Made by a program: the position numbers and the translations under genes. From Caldithrix abyssi (lineage in GTDB: Bacteria > Calditrichota > Calditrichia > Calditrichales > Calditrichaceae): a stretch of DNA of 63,979 bases. The notes under the pieces were generated by a model. That model was not told where the DNA came from and made no database searches. It saw only the letters and a list, made by a program, of their open reading frames with translations. Numbering within the stretch: position 1 is the first letter of the stretch; every line of letters begins with the position of its first letter. The stretch covers positions 1 to 63,979 of the forward strand of contig DRQG01000118.1 of NCBI GenBank assembly GCA_011369465.1, written 5' to 3'. Positions 1-8,981 of the stretch are shown in pieces.

Positions 1-628
1 ATATTTTCACTTCTTTATCAAATATCTGTGTTAATTGTTCAAAATCAGAAGCATTAAAAGTAGTTGCTTTAAAACCGTCTTTACAAATGATTACGCCATT
101 TCCCGTCAAGTTATAATCTATTTCACCCAAAAGGCCATATTCTGCTTGAGCTTGAAACCATTCCAATCTTGCGGCCCATATTTTTGATGAATAGCTTGAA
201 AACAATACTCTGCCGCCCGGTTTTGTTACCCGGATTGATTCTGTAATCAAAGCCTTTGGTTCTTCTTTAAATGCGGAAATTCCATTTTGAATGCAGAATA
301 CTAAATCAAAAGTATCGGATAAAAAACCAAGCTTCACTGCATTCATCTGAATTAAATTATGAGACGCAGATTCCAAATATTCATTACGGGCGTAGTAAAG
401 ATTATCAAAGGATATATCCACACCATAGACATTTTGCGTTTTTTTTAGCAGATGCTTAAAAACGCGTCCATACCCGCATCCAAGATCTAACACAAAATCA
501 TTGGGATTAGTCCTGTCTAAAACAGTCCGGATTTCTTCCTCTTGATATTGTTTTATTCTATCGGAGCTAATTTTGTAACAAAGATGCAAACGTTCTGCGG
601 ATAAATTTTTAGAATAATAGTTTTTCAT
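1..628 (-). CDS. SAM-dependent class I methyltransferase, 3' end cut by window edge
   Basis: About 209 codons are visible from an ATG at 628-626; the frame stays open to the left edge, so the C-terminus is missing. Residues ~46-55 read VLDLGCGYGR, the glycine-rich SAM-binding motif I, followed by an acidic residue at the end of strand 2 (VYGVDIS). A later stretch, DTFDLVFC followed by a PGGRVLFSSY-like strand, matches motifs II/III of small-molecule methyltransferases. It probably methylates a small molecule or lipid; the substrate cannot be read from sequence. No strong Shine-Dalgarno is visible. It lies in a run of unrelated AT-rich minus-strand genes, which suggests acquired DNA. Confidence 0.85.
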   Translation of the reverse strand, partial: MKNYYSKNLSAERLHLCYKISSDRIKQYQEEEIRTVLDRTNPNDFVLDLGCGYGRVFKHLLKKTQNVYGVDISFDNLYYARNEYLESASHNLIQMNAVKLGFLSDTFDLVFCIQNGISAFKEEPKALITESIRVTKPGGRVLFSSYSSKIWAARLEWFQAQAEYGLLGEIDYNLTGNGVIICKDGFKATTFNASDFEQLTQIFDKEVKI

Positions 629-752
629 ATGATTTTAAGTTTTGTAAGACAGATGTCTAATCGGTGCCGCTTACTACCATCGGAGGCTGGTCGATTACAT
701 GTAAAGTAGGCAGCTTTTATTCACAACGGTTATTTATAAAACATAGCGCAAC

Positions 753-851
753 TTATTGAGAATATCTCTCAAACTCTATCCCATGGACTTTCCTTAAATC
801 CTCTTCCTCTGTCAATACCACAAAAAATTGATCGCGGTTAGATGAACAATG
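753..851 (-). pseudogene. possible gene fragment (no start codon)
   Basis: In the same frame as, and directly after, the stop codon of the 852-1364 gene, about 32 sense codons run to a TAA at 755-753. The peptide contains RDQFFVVLTEEEDLRK and ends IEFERYSQ. The pattern of an acidic patch, LRK, then an E-F-E-x-Y segment recalls the C-terminal end of isoprenylcysteine-carboxyl-methyltransferase-like membrane enzymes. There is no start codon or ribosome site, so this is read as gene debris. The family suggestion is weak. Confidence 0.3.
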
Positions 852-1364
852 CTAATTATTGCTGGGTATTCTACATGTAAATATCTCGTCATACATCGAT
901 TTATACTCGATCTCAATAGCTACTCTTCTATAAATTTCTGGTAATAAAGTTTCAGCCTCATCTGATTCATACAAATCAAAAAGGATTATATTTTCACTTT
1001 TACCCGCTTTTATTGTGAATCCAGGGGTTATCACTCCGTGTGCGGCATATCTGTCTGCCAAACCCAATTTTTCCAGGAAATCATCATAGCCTGAAAATCC
1101 GGTATAAGTAATTTCCTTCCCATCAATAAATATTTTCTTTCCGGTTATCACAGCGGGTCCCAAACCGTTATTTACCACCACATAACCGAATTTACTTTTG
1201 TTGGTACTGTAATAAATTTCCAGTTTAGGCCTCACAGATAACCGATTATGTTTTCTTGTCTCCAAACCTTCCCAAACAGCAACAGAAATTGACACAATGG
1301 CAATTACAATAGCGGATAAGGATAATATTTTATCAGTAGAGATATTAAAGTCTTTTATGCTCAC
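852..1364 (-). CDS. small membrane-anchored protein of unknown function
   Basis: 170 residues. The start is GTG at 1364-1362, supported by GAAGGA seven bases upstream. One hydrophobic helix at residues ~13-31 is followed by a WEGLETRKHNRLSVRPKLE segment; a Trp-Glu-Gly...Arg-x-His-Asn-x-Leu-Ser-Val-x-Pro pattern after a single N-terminal helix recurs in hypothetical proteins of diverse bacteria (recalled, not searched). The rest is predicted beta-rich and soluble (about 135 residues). Topology is probably one anchor plus one globular domain. No catalytic motif is visible. It sits in the AT-rich minus-strand accessory block. Confidence 0.7.
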   Translation of the reverse strand: MSIKDFNISTDKILSLSAIVIAIVSISVAVWEGLETRKHNRLSVRPKLEIYYSTNKSKFGYVVVNNGLGPAVITGKKIFIDGKEITYTGFSGYDDFLEKLGLADRYAAHGVITPGFTIKAGKSENIILFDLYESDEAETLLPEIYRRVAIEIEYKSMYDEIFTCRIPSNN

Positions 1365-1709
1365 GAAACATTCCTTCGTATAATTAACTAAATCTCATTC
1401 CAAATTAGTTAAAATTGAATATGAAGAGCTATTCGAATCTATTGCATGAACAATAACTCCGAATGCCTAATTAGACCATCGAACTTATTATCAAATATTT
1501 ACATGTGTTTCACCTCCTCTTTTAAATACAAATAAGACTGAAGCAACGGATTGGTTTCACCTGTTTCCTTTAAATCCGTAACTGCAAAATGAACAATTAA
1601 ACTGTATTTTTCATGTATTGTAAAACCATTGCATATCAAATCGGTTTTTTTAAGCCTTGCATGATTTTACAGGTGAAACGCTTTTCTACCCGTTACAGCG
1701 GACATTAGT
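1365..1709. other. 345-bp spacer in the accessory block
   Basis: The spacer holds the small open frame described at 1499-1639. It also contains three copies of GTTTCACCT: direct at 1507-1515 and 1554-1562, and inverted at 1671-1679 (the last two extend to an 11-bp match GTTTCACCTGT). The repeats partly coincide with the ribosome-site region of the remnant frame, so they may be coincidental. No convincing -35/-10 pair and no terminator were found. Confidence 0.4.
1499..1639 (-). pseudogene. possible small ORF or remnant, 46 codons from TTG
   Basis: On the minus strand an open frame runs from a TAA near 1673 to a TAA at 1501-1499. It has a protein-like composition, including IHEKYSLIVHFAVTDLKETG and a QSYLYLKEE tail. 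The only start options are a TTG at 1639 or the last codon, an ATG immediately before the stop. That terminal ATG-TAA is itself preceded by a near-perfect GAGGAGGTGAAACAC ribosome site. I do not recognise the family. A decayed gene is as likely as an expressed micro-ORF. Confidence 0.3.
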
Positions 1710-2276
1710 TTATTTTACAACTTTCTCTAACTTTACAAGATCAAATAACTGCTGGAAAGGAATCACCTCTGTAATGGGAGAAGAGAGAATTACCCATAAT
1801 GTATCGTTCATGCCCATATTCACCGTGTCTGTTACCGATATTTGAGTCCAAACCGTATCACTGGACGATGCTTCTTTCATATTATAGGAATTTATATTTT
1901 GCCCTACAGCCAAGCGTATTATACCCATTCCGTGAAAACGACCCATTCCACGGACGTATGCCGATAATTTAAGGATATCACCAGAATTAATATTTGGAAT
2001 AGAAGTATATACGAATGCAGTTGTTGGCGCCCAGTCCGAAGTAAGTTTTAAGGCCCAGTTGCCACCGTGAGGCACCGCTTGATTGACCAACTCTGCAGCG
2101 CGTTTATTTCCAAAACGCCATCCATACAATGTTGGTTTGTTGTTTAATTCAAAACTACCGTTCGGTAAAAGATTGTTGGTTACTTTTAATCCGTTAATTG
2201 ATTTTTCACAAGCTATTAAAGAGAGTAAAAAAATCCCAATGGTTATTAATGACGGGTTTGTAATATTTCTAACCAT
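1710..2276 (-). CDS. lipoprotein with carbohydrate-binding-module-like beta domain
   Basis: 188 residues. The ATG at 2276-2274 is preceded by AGAGGA seven bases away. The N-terminus is a lipoprotein signal: hydrophobic segment then LLSLIAC, with the lipidated Cys at ~residue 23. The mature part carries LPNGSFE near residue 37, a Trp in YGWRF, and a HGGNWALKL motif, followed by alternating strands. This N-G-S-F-E ... W ... G-x-x-A-L arrangement is typical of CBM4/9-like jelly-roll domains, which often bind glycans. No enzyme domain is attached. It probably sits on the inner or outer membrane facing the periplasm or surface; the ligand is unknown. The gene is AT-rich like its neighbours. Confidence 0.7.
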   Translation of the reverse strand: MVRNITNPSLITIGIFLLSLIACEKSINGLKVTNNLLPNGSFELNNKPTLYGWRFGNKRAAELVNQAVPHGGNWALKLTSDWAPTTAFVYTSIPNINSGDILKLSAYVRGMGRFHGMGIIRLAVGQNINSYNMKEASSSDTVWTQISVTDTVNMGMNDTLWVILSSPITEVIPFQQLFDLVKLEKVVK

Positions 2277-2405
2277 TGTAATATCCTCTTTTTAACATCC
2301 GACGAATTTCGTCTAAGCCGTATGAGCAGGCTTAAAAACATTCACTTATTGATCCGAGCTCCAGGTACCCGCCTCCGTATTGAGGCGTATGCTAAGCGTT
2401 AAATT
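2277..2405. other. spacer with several short inverted repeats (cassette-recombination-site-like?)
   Basis: This 129-bp spacer between two minus-strand genes contains three perfect inverted repeats: 2301-2313 (GACGAATTTCGTC), 2314-2334 (TAAGCC, nine-base loop, GGCTTA) and 2370-2387 (CGCCTC, six-base loop, GAGGCG). On the minus strand it begins TTTAAC just after the CPBP stop and ends GTTAAA near the next ribosome site, giving a 6-bp outer pairing. This is reminiscent of integron attC sites, but the diagnostic R/L box pairing is not convincing and no integrase is in view. A run of hairpins with no T-tract also argues against a simple terminator. Confidence 0.3.
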
Positions 2406-3290
2406 CTAAAAATTTAGCACTTCATCAGTTTTTACCATTTTTAATTTAAGTAAAAAAAACAAGATAAATAAAATTATAAATGGCGTGATCATCAATGAAT
2501 CTTCTGGTCCAAATTTCGAGCCACTCAATAGAGAATATTCATTATATTTTAAAATAAGTATGGGATTAGGATATTTTTGACCACTTATAGGGAAATTGAA
2601 AAACCATAAGAAAAAATTCCAACCAAAATGAAGGCCGATTGGCAGCCAAAGATTATCATAATAAATACAGATAATTGCGACAAAACATCCCAGTAAAAAA
2701 ATATTTACAAAGCCTAAAAATGATGTATTTGGTCTTAGAATATGAAAAATACTAAAAAGAAATGAGGTTAAAATAATTGCATTCAAGATGCTAATATGGC
2801 TTTCGAATGTCTTTAATACATATCCCCGAAATATCAACTCTTCACTTAAAATTAAGGAGAAAAGTCCAATACTAAGAAGGATTAAATAGATAAAAATATT
2901 AGAAATCGATTTGATTTCTATATTTAATTCAACGGCATTGAGCGAGGTTATCACTATCGTAAAAAACGATATTAAGAGGAAAGACACCAAAACTCCAGCA
3001 GAGAAATACTTGAACCTATTTTTAGAAACTAATCTAATATATGCCCAGTTTTTCTTATCAATAAACCTGATGAATACATAGCATGTAAATACAGTTACCA
3101 AAAGAATAGCAAAAGTAGAAGTTAAAAACCAGGGTTCGTTTAATCCACGACCGTCATATTGAGACCAAAATTTAGATGATAGCGCTTTAAGAGGAATAAA
3201 AACTAAATTCTGTATTAATTGAATTAATATTAATAAGGCAGCAACTTTTATAATTCCTAAAGCTACCAATTTAAAACCGTTTTTTTCCAT
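2406..3290 (-). CDS. CPBP-family intramembrane metalloprotease (Abi/CAAX protease-like)
   Basis: 294 residues with about eight hydrophobic segments. The three CPBP motifs are intact: motif 1 EELIFRG at residues 150-156 (Glu150/Glu151, Arg155), motif 2 FSIFHIL with His183, and motif 3 GLHFGWN with His221 and Asn225. These residues form the membrane-embedded glutamate/histidine active site of Rce1-like proteases. In bacteria such proteins process peptides, confer bacteriocin immunity or act in regulation; no partner gene is adjacent. The ATG at 3290 has only a weak GGA eight bases upstream. High AT content and an unrelated neighbourhood suggest horizontal acquisition. Confidence 0.9.
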   Translation of the reverse strand: MEKNGFKLVALGIIKVAALLILIQLIQNLVFIPLKALSSKFWSQYDGRGLNEPWFLTSTFAILLVTVFTCYVFIRFIDKKNWAYIRLVSKNRFKYFSAGVLVSFLLISFFTIVITSLNAVELNIEIKSISNIFIYLILLSIGLFSLILSEELIFRGYVLKTFESHISILNAIILTSFLFSIFHILRPNTSFLGFVNIFLLGCFVAIICIYYDNLWLPIGLHFGWNFFLWFFNFPISGQKYPNPILILKYNEYSLLSGSKFGPEDSLMITPFIILFILFFLLKLKMVKTDEVLNF

Positions 3291-3825
3291 TATTACAATC
3301 CGAATTATATAAATTTAATTTCACAGTCAAGCTATGGATATCACTTGGAAAAAAACCGCTTAGAGTAATTTCCAAACCCCGATTCAAATTGCAGTTCGCT
3401 TCGTTCTTACAATCCTACTAATTTTATCACTGGATGACCAAAATGAAGAATAGAAGGTTGAATAATTGCCTTTTCACACAAGCATTGTTCTTATTCTGGT
3501 AAAACATAGATATATGCAAAAGAAATTACAAGTAATAAATAATTAATACGGAACTGCCATATAGGAGCAATTTCAACCTGACGATAGGCTTTTCAGTAAA
3601 CAGGCAAGTTTTTTTTAAGACATTTTGTTAAAATTCTCAAGCCTGGTATAGTATAAGTTTTAACAGATAGAAAATAAAACAGAGTAAAAGGCGGTATCAT
3701 TTGAATCTGATTCATGAATAAACATTTTCATCTGGTGAAAATGTTAATACCCTGTTTGTTCAATGATATTTGTGGATGTCAGAACATTACTTATAAATCT
3801 CTGTATCTCAAATGCCAAAATGAAT
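3291..3825. other. 535-bp AT-rich gap between CPBP protease and glucan phosphorylase genes
   Basis: No credible gene is seen on either strand. The clearest element is a perfect hairpin at 3721-3745 with a 10-bp stem (AACATTTTCA / TGAAAATGTT) and a five-base loop, about 80 bases beyond the phosphorylase stop codon. It lacks a T-tract on either strand, so it may be a processing or Rho-related end rather than an intrinsic terminator. A weaker 7-bp inverted repeat, GTTAAAA...TTTTAAC, lies around 3626-3664. This gap separates AT-rich accessory DNA from the housekeeping genes. Confidence 0.5.
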
Positions 3826-6378
3826 TTAATCCAACCACTTTATCAATCTCGTTTCCATAGGATGAAACAAGTCCGGATGGGTGGGGATAACCCGGCAGTT
3901 GAAGCGATAGGATGTATTGGACTTTGCCGTGACGCGCGCGCGGTATTCATACACATCGTCATCCACTTTGCCGATTAAACCCATAGGGTGAATTTCCATA
4001 TCCGCATGCTGTTTGATGGAATCCTGGCGTTCCAAAACCAGTTCCACTTTAAGCTCTTCCGGCTTCAAACCGTCCATACATATTTTAACGCTGATTTCGC
4101 GGTTTTCACCGGCGCTGAGAATCCGTACATCTTCGGACATGGCGTCATCGCTCATATATTTGAGCGAAAGATTTTTCCAATGTCGCCGCATACGGTTTTG
4201 CCAGCGGTAAAAGCGGAATAAACCGGCAAAATCGTTTTCGGTGTAAAGAATATTACGCTTCATTCCCGGTACGTAATATTTTTGAATATAATTCCATACC
4301 ATGGTATGGGTGCTGAAAGGAGTGAGCAGAGAGCGCAGGGATTCCTTGGCCTTTTTAACCCACCCGTGCGGAATGCCGGCCTTATCTCTATTATAGTACA
4401 AGGGAATGATTTCAGATTCCAGCGTAGTGTACAGGGATTCCGCATCTTCACGATCCTGCTCATCCGAATCGGGCAATTCCAGGGCGCGCCCGATGGTCCA
4501 ACCGTTTTCTCCGTTATAGCCTTCCGGCCACCATCCGTCCAGAACAGAAAAATTAATTCCGCCGTTGATGGGGACCTTCTGTCCGCTGGTGCCGCTGGCC
4601 TCCAGAGGACGGCGCGGATTGTTCAGCCATAAATCAACGCCCGATACCATAGATCGGGAAATATTGATGGAATAATTTTCGATAAAAATGACCCGGCCCA
4701 AAAATTCTTTTTCTTTGGCGTATTGATTGATTGTGCGTATCAGCTCCTTACCGGCTTCGTTATGGGGATGTGCCTTCCCGGAAAACAATACCTGAACAGG
4801 ACGTTCCGGATCGTTAAGGATCTTTTTCAGACGTTCCACATCGCGGAACATCAGAGTAGCCCGCTTGTAAGGGGCAAAACGCCGGGCAAATCCGATGGTA
4901 AGCACATTTTCGTCCAGCACTTTATCCGGCGGCGGAAAAGCCTCGGCCGTTTCCGGATAGCGCTGTAAACGTTCGGCATACAGACGACGCAGATGATCGG
5001 TCATACTGCGTTTCATTTTTTGCATGGTATCCCAAAATACCTCATCGGGAATCTCTTTTACCTTATCCCAATACTGCTGTTCATGAATATGCAGCCGCCA
5101 GTCTTCGTCCAGATATTTGTCGAACAGGGCAATCATTTCCCGGTGCAGCCAGGATTCCACATGCACGCCGTTGGTAATATGGCCAATGGGCACCTCCTCG
5201 ATGGGGATACCGGGGAACACTTTGCACCACATTTTGCGCGATACCTCTCCGTGCAGTTTGCTGACTCCGTTAGCCATATAGGAAAGATTGAGGGCCAAAA
5301 CGGTTAAAGAAAAACTCTCGTGCTGATGCACATTCACATCCCGGCCCAAATCGAAAAAATAATCGTCAGAAATTTCCAGCTCCGGCCAAAAATTGCTGAA
5401 ATAGCGCTCCATCATTTCGAAACTGAAGGCCTCGTTCCCGGCAGGGATGGGCGTGTGGGTGGTAAATAACGTAGTGCTGCGTACAAACTCCAACGCCATG
5501 CGGAAGCTGAGCCCGGCGTTCATCAATTCGTAAAGGCGTTCCAGGCCCAGAAAAGCGGAATGCCCCTCATTCATATGAAATACGGTGGGCTGCAAACCCA
5601 ATTTACGCAATGCCCGTAACCCTCCGATACCTAAAATAATTTCCTGCTTCATGCGCGTATCGCGGGTGCCGCCGTACAGGGAATGAATAATTTCCTTATC
5701 GTCATCGGAATTTTTATCAACGGAAGTATCCAGCAGATAGAGAGAGATCCGGCCCACTTTCACCTGCCAGATCTGAATATAAACGTTATGATCCAGAATA
5801 GGCACGCTAACCAGTATCGGCTTTCCGGATTCATCTTTAACCAGGGTAACCGGCAACTGATCGTGGTCTAAAATACGGTATTCTTCCTGTTGATTGCCGT
5901 TTTCATCTATTTTTTGGGTAAAATAGGCATGTTTGTACATTAAACCGACCGCCACAAAGGGCAGGCCCAGATCGCTGGCCGTTTTGCAATGATCGCCGGC
6001 CAGAATACCCAAACCGCCGGCGTAATTGGGCAAGGACTCGTGTATGCCATATTCGGCGGAAAAGTAGGCAACCAGTTGATTGGTTAAGCTGGGATATTCC
6101 TTTTTAAAACGGGTATCGTTTTCATTCAGATAATCGCGAAATCGTTTGTAAACCAGCTGAAGACGGCCAACAAAAGCGGCGTCTTCATTAAATGTTTCCA
6201 GCTTTTCGGGATCGACCTTAGCCAAAAAGGCCACCGGATTCCGGCCCACACGACGCCATAAATCCAGATCAATATCCCGATATAAATCCCGCGCTTCAGG
6301 GTTCCAGCTGAACCATAAATTATATGCTAAATCTTCCAATGGTTGCAAATTTTCGGGCAAGTTAAAACGACGATTCAT
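3826..6378 (-). CDS. glgP: alpha-glucan phosphorylase (GT35, DUF3417-containing type)
   Basis: 850 residues from the ATG at 6378, chosen over an in-frame start 14 codons upstream because AAGGAATGGAGC sits immediately before it. It releases glucose 1-phosphate from glycogen or maltodextrin using pyridoxal phosphate. The N-terminal ~100 residues (PLEDLAYNLWFSWNPEA) match the DUF3417 region of this subfamily. The signature GTSGQKVPINGGINFSVLDG holds the PLP lysine at ~residue 601. Other conserved parts are AYFSAEYGIHESLPNYAGGL near the N-terminus and HMNEGHSAF. Length is normal for the family. The enzyme is cytoplasmic. It is a single-gene unit diverging from lon; no other glycogen gene lies nearby. 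Confidence 0.95.
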   Translation of the reverse strand: MNRRFNLPENLQPLEDLAYNLWFSWNPEARDLYRDIDLDLWRRVGRNPVAFLAKVDPEKLETFNEDAAFVGRLQLVYKRFRDYLNENDTRFKKEYPSLTNQLVAYFSAEYGIHESLPNYAGGLGILAGDHCKTASDLGLPFVAVGLMYKHAYFTQKIDENGNQQEEYRILDHDQLPVTLVKDESGKPILVSVPILDHNVYIQIWQVKVGRISLYLLDTSVDKNSDDDKEIIHSLYGGTRDTRMKQEIILGIGGLRALRKLGLQPTVFHMNEGHSAFLGLERLYELMNAGLSFRMALEFVRSTTLFTTHTPIPAGNEAFSFEMMERYFSNFWPELEISDDYFFDLGRDVNVHQHESFSLTVLALNLSYMANGVSKLHGEVSRKMWCKVFPGIPIEEVPIGHITNGVHVESWLHREMIALFDKYLDEDWRLHIHEQQYWDKVKEIPDEVFWDTMQKMKRSMTDHLRRLYAERLQRYPETAEAFPPPDKVLDENVLTIGFARRFAPYKRATLMFRDVERLKKILNDPERPVQVLFSGKAHPHNEAGKELIRTINQYAKEKEFLGRVIFIENYSINISRSMVSGVDLWLNNPRRPLEASGTSGQKVPINGGINFSVLDGWWPEGYNGENGWTIGRALELPDSDEQDREDAESLYTTLESEIIPLYYNRDKAGIPHGWVKKAKESLRSLLTPFSTHTMVWNYIQKYYVPGMKRNILYTENDFAGLFRFYRWQNRMRRHWKNLSLKYMSDDAMSEDVRILSAGENREISVKICMDGLKPEELKVELVLERQDSIKQHADMEIHPMGLIGKVDDDVYEYRARVTAKSNTSYRFNCRVIPTHPDLFHPMETRLIKWLD

Positions 6379-6490
6379 GCTCCATTCCTTCTTCTTAGAC
6401 AATCGATGACAATTAGACACTCAAATCGTGATGACGTATTAGAGAAAAACGAAAATAGCAAAAGAAAATGGGCGGCGCAAATCTAAAAAA

Positions 6491-6519
6491 TATATAAAAG
6501 GAATTGGCGATAAATTCAA
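6491..6519 (-). promoter_or_regulatory. candidate sigma-70-type promoter for the phosphorylase gene
   Basis: On the minus strand TTGAAT (6519-6514) and TATATA (6496-6491) are separated by exactly 17 bases. Transcription would start near 6484 and give a leader of about 105 bases before the chosen ATG. The element lies in the divergent spacer shared with lon. Confidence 0.45.
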
Positions 6520-6599
6520 AATAATGTTCCTTTTTTGATTTACAATCGCTAAATTATTTGGTACGGTCTTTGCCAGATATGAATTCCCAATCGAATTAA

Positions 6600-8954
6600 A
6601 TGCAGGAGAACGTCAAAGTGTCCGATAAACAAAATATATCTGCTCCGGCGGCAGAATCTATGCCAATCATGCCGTTGCGTAATACGGTGGTATTTCCTCA
6701 TCAGGTTATACCCCTGGCCGTGGGTCGGCAAAAATCCTTAAACCTGTTGGAAGGTTTGGACGAAGAAGACCGGGTTATCGGTCTGGTTGCCCAAAAAGAC
6801 GGAAGGGTGGAAGACCCCACTCTGGAAGATTTGTACACCTGGGGTACGGCCGCCATGATCCTTAAAAAATTTAAAATGCCCGACGGCAGCGAGCAGTTGA
6901 TTGTACAGGGAATGTACCGTTTCCGGCTGCTTAACCTTTTACAAACAGAACCTTACTTCCGCGGTTCTGTTATTCAGATAGAAGACGACTACCAGCCCAG
7001 CGTGGAAGTGGAAGCGCTGGTGAATAACATCAAAAATGTTTTCCAGAAAATTGTTGAACACACTCCCTATTTGACCAATGAACACAGATTAATGATTCTT
7101 AACACCGAGGATCCGTCCAAACTGGCTGATCTGGTGGCTTCGCAGATCAATTTTAATGTGGCCGAAAAGCAGCAAGTGCTGGAACAAGCTTCGGTGGTCG
7201 AACGGCTAAAGTCGGTGAACTATCTGATCAATAAAGAATTGCAGATTCTGGAACTCGGCTCAAAAATCCAAAGCGATGTACAGGGCGAATTGAACAAAAC
7301 CCAGCGGCAATACTATTTACGGGAGCAATTAAAAGCAATTAAAAAGGAATTGGGTGAGTATGAGGACGAAGGCACCGAGATCGAAGAATTGCGGGAGAAA
7401 CTGGCCTCGGTCAAAATGCCCAAACATGTACGGGAAGTAGCGGAAAAAGAATTGAACCGTCTGTCCCGGATGTCGCCTATGGCCAGTGAATACACGGTAT
7501 CGCGCACCTATATGGATTGGCTGCTGGAAATGCCCTGGTCCAAAAGCACACGCGACCGCCTGGATATCAAAAAAGCGGAACAGATATTGAACGAAGACCA
7601 TTATGGTTTGGAAAAGGTAAAAAAACGTATTTTGGAATATCTGGCTGTTCGCCAGCTTAAATCCGATATGAAGGGACCGATTCTTTGCTTTGTGGGCCCC
7701 CCGGGTGTGGGAAAGACCAGTTTAGGCCGATCTATTGCCCGGGCGTTGAACCGTAAATTTTCACGAATGTCTCTGGGCGGTGTACGCGACGAAGCAGAGA
7801 TTCGGGGGCACCGCCGTACCTACGTGGGCGCCCTGCCCGGACGCATTATTCAGGAAATCAAAAAAGTGGGTTCCAATAATCCGGTCATTATGCTGGATGA
7901 GATCGATAAACTGGGCATGGATTTCCGCGGCGATCCTTCATCGGCGTTGCTGGAAGTGCTTGACCCGGAACAGAATTTTTCCTTTGCCGATCACTACCTG
8001 GAAGTTCCCTTCGATTTGTCCAAAGTGATGTTTATTGCTACCGCCAATGTGATCGACCCCATTCCGCCGGCCTTACGCGATCGTATGGAGATCATCGAAA
8101 TTAACGGCTATATCGAAGAAGAAAAAATTGCCATTGCCGAAAAATATCTGATCCCCAAACAGTTGGAGAATCACGGCATTAAAGACGATCAAATCGTTTT
8201 TACCCGGGCGGCGGTACAGACCATTGTGCAAAAATATACCCGCGAAGCAGGCGTACGCAATCTGGAACGTGAAATCGCCAATATCATCCGCGGCGTAGCC
8301 CGGGAGTTTGTGGAAGGGAAAAGAAGCAAACGGCGCATAACCCCTCATCTGGTTTCCAAATACCTCGGCCCGCCCCGTTTTTATTCCGAAGTGGCCGAGC
8401 GGGTCTCGCGTCCCGGGGTGGCTACCGGTTTGGCCTGGACGCCTGTGGGCGGCGATATTCTTTTTATCGAAGCCACCCGAATGCCTGGTAAAGGCGGGCT
8501 TTCGCTCACCGGTAAACTGGGCGACGTGATGAAAGAATCGGCTTCTGCGGCTTTGAGTTATTTAAGGTCCAACGCCAAGCGGTTTGGTATCGACGAGAAA
8601 TTTCATGAAAAATTCGATACCCATATACACGTACCGGCGGGAGCCATTCCCAAAGACGGCCCCAGCGCAGGGATAACCATGTTTTGTGCCTTGTATTCGC
8701 TTTACACCAATCGCTGTCTGAAAAACAATCTGGCCATGACCGGAGAAATAACCCTGCGCGGGTTGGTGCTGCCGGTGGGCGGAATACGCGAAAAAGTAAT
8801 TGCCGCCAAAAGGGCCGGGATAGATACGGTTATACTGCCCGAGAAAAATAAAAAGGATCTGGAAGATATTCCCCGCAAAACAATTAACGGAATGCGTTTC
8901 CATTTCGTAAAAGAGGTGGATGAGTTGATAGACCTGGCTTTTGAGGAAAAGTAG
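6600..8954 (+). CDS. lon: ATP-dependent Lon protease
   Basis: 784 residues, the normal LonA length. It degrades misfolded and regulatory proteins in the cytoplasm as a homohexamer. Order: substrate-binding N-domain (residues ~20-210, PIMPLRNTVVFPH), coiled-coil, AAA+ module with Walker A GPPGVGKT at 366-373 and Walker B VIMLDEID, then the protease domain with catalytic Ser689 (PKDGPSAG) and Lys732 (GGIREK). The 43-residue Ser-Lys spacing equals that of E. coli Lon. The ATG at 6600 has no ribosome site; a GTG six codons later (6618) has AGGAG nine bases upstream and may be the true start. The gene ends inside the stem of a terminator. Confidence 0.97.
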   Translation: MQENVKVSDKQNISAPAAESMPIMPLRNTVVFPHQVIPLAVGRQKSLNLLEGLDEEDRVIGLVAQKDGRVEDPTLEDLYTWGTAAMILKKFKMPDGSEQLIVQGMYRFRLLNLLQTEPYFRGSVIQIEDDYQPSVEVEALVNNIKNVFQKIVEHTPYLTNEHRLMILNTEDPSKLADLVASQINFNVAEKQQVLEQASVVERLKSVNYLINKELQILELGSKIQSDVQGELNKTQRQYYLREQLKAIKKELGEYEDEGTEIEELREKLASVKMPKHVREVAEKELNRLSRMSPMASEYTVSRTYMDWLLEMPWSKSTRDRLDIKKAEQILNEDHYGLEKVKKRILEYLAVRQLKSDMKGPILCFVGPPGVGKTSLGRSIARALNRKFSRMSLGGVRDEAEIRGHRRTYVGALPGRIIQEIKKVGSNNPVIMLDEIDKLGMDFRGDPSSALLEVLDPEQNFSFADHYLEVPFDLSKVMFIATANVIDPIPPALRDRMEIIEINGYIEEEKIAIAEKYLIPKQLENHGIKDDQIVFTRAAVQTIVQKYTREAGVRNLEREIANIIRGVAREFVEGKRSKRRITPHLVSKYLGPPRFYSEVAERVSRPGVATGLAWTPVGGDILFIEATRMPGKGGLSLTGKLGDVMKESASAALSYLRSNAKRFGIDEKFHEKFDTHIHVPAGAIPKDGPSAGITMFCALYSLYTNRCLKNNLAMTGEITLRGLVLPVGGIREKVIAAKRAGIDTVILPEKNKKDLEDIPRKTINGMRFHFVKEVDELIDLAFEEK

Positions 8955-8981
8955 GAGCTGTGCAAAGTTCCTGCTTTTTTT
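8951..8981 (+). terminator. intrinsic terminator of lon
   Basis: An 8-bp stem (GTAGGAGC with GTTCCTGC, two G-T wobbles), an eight-base loop and seven T residues. The stem begins one base before the lon TAG, so the stop codon is part of the hairpin. The T-tract ends one base before the stop codon of the convergent methylase gene, so both genes finish on this element. The minus-strand copy has a short T4 run and may stop the methylase transcript weakly. Confidence 0.8.

Noticed and set aside
2277-2405. Integron attC site
   Set aside because: Only a 6-bp outer pairing and unrelated internal hairpins are present; R and L boxes do not pair as required and no integrase is seen. Kept only as a weak suggestion.
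3721-3745. Intrinsic terminator for the phosphorylase gene
   Set aside because: The hairpin is perfect but AT-rich and has no T-tract on either strand, so it is described as a hairpin only.
6535-6563. Promoter for lon at TTGATT
   Set aside because: No acceptable -10 hexamer lies 15-19 bases downstream.
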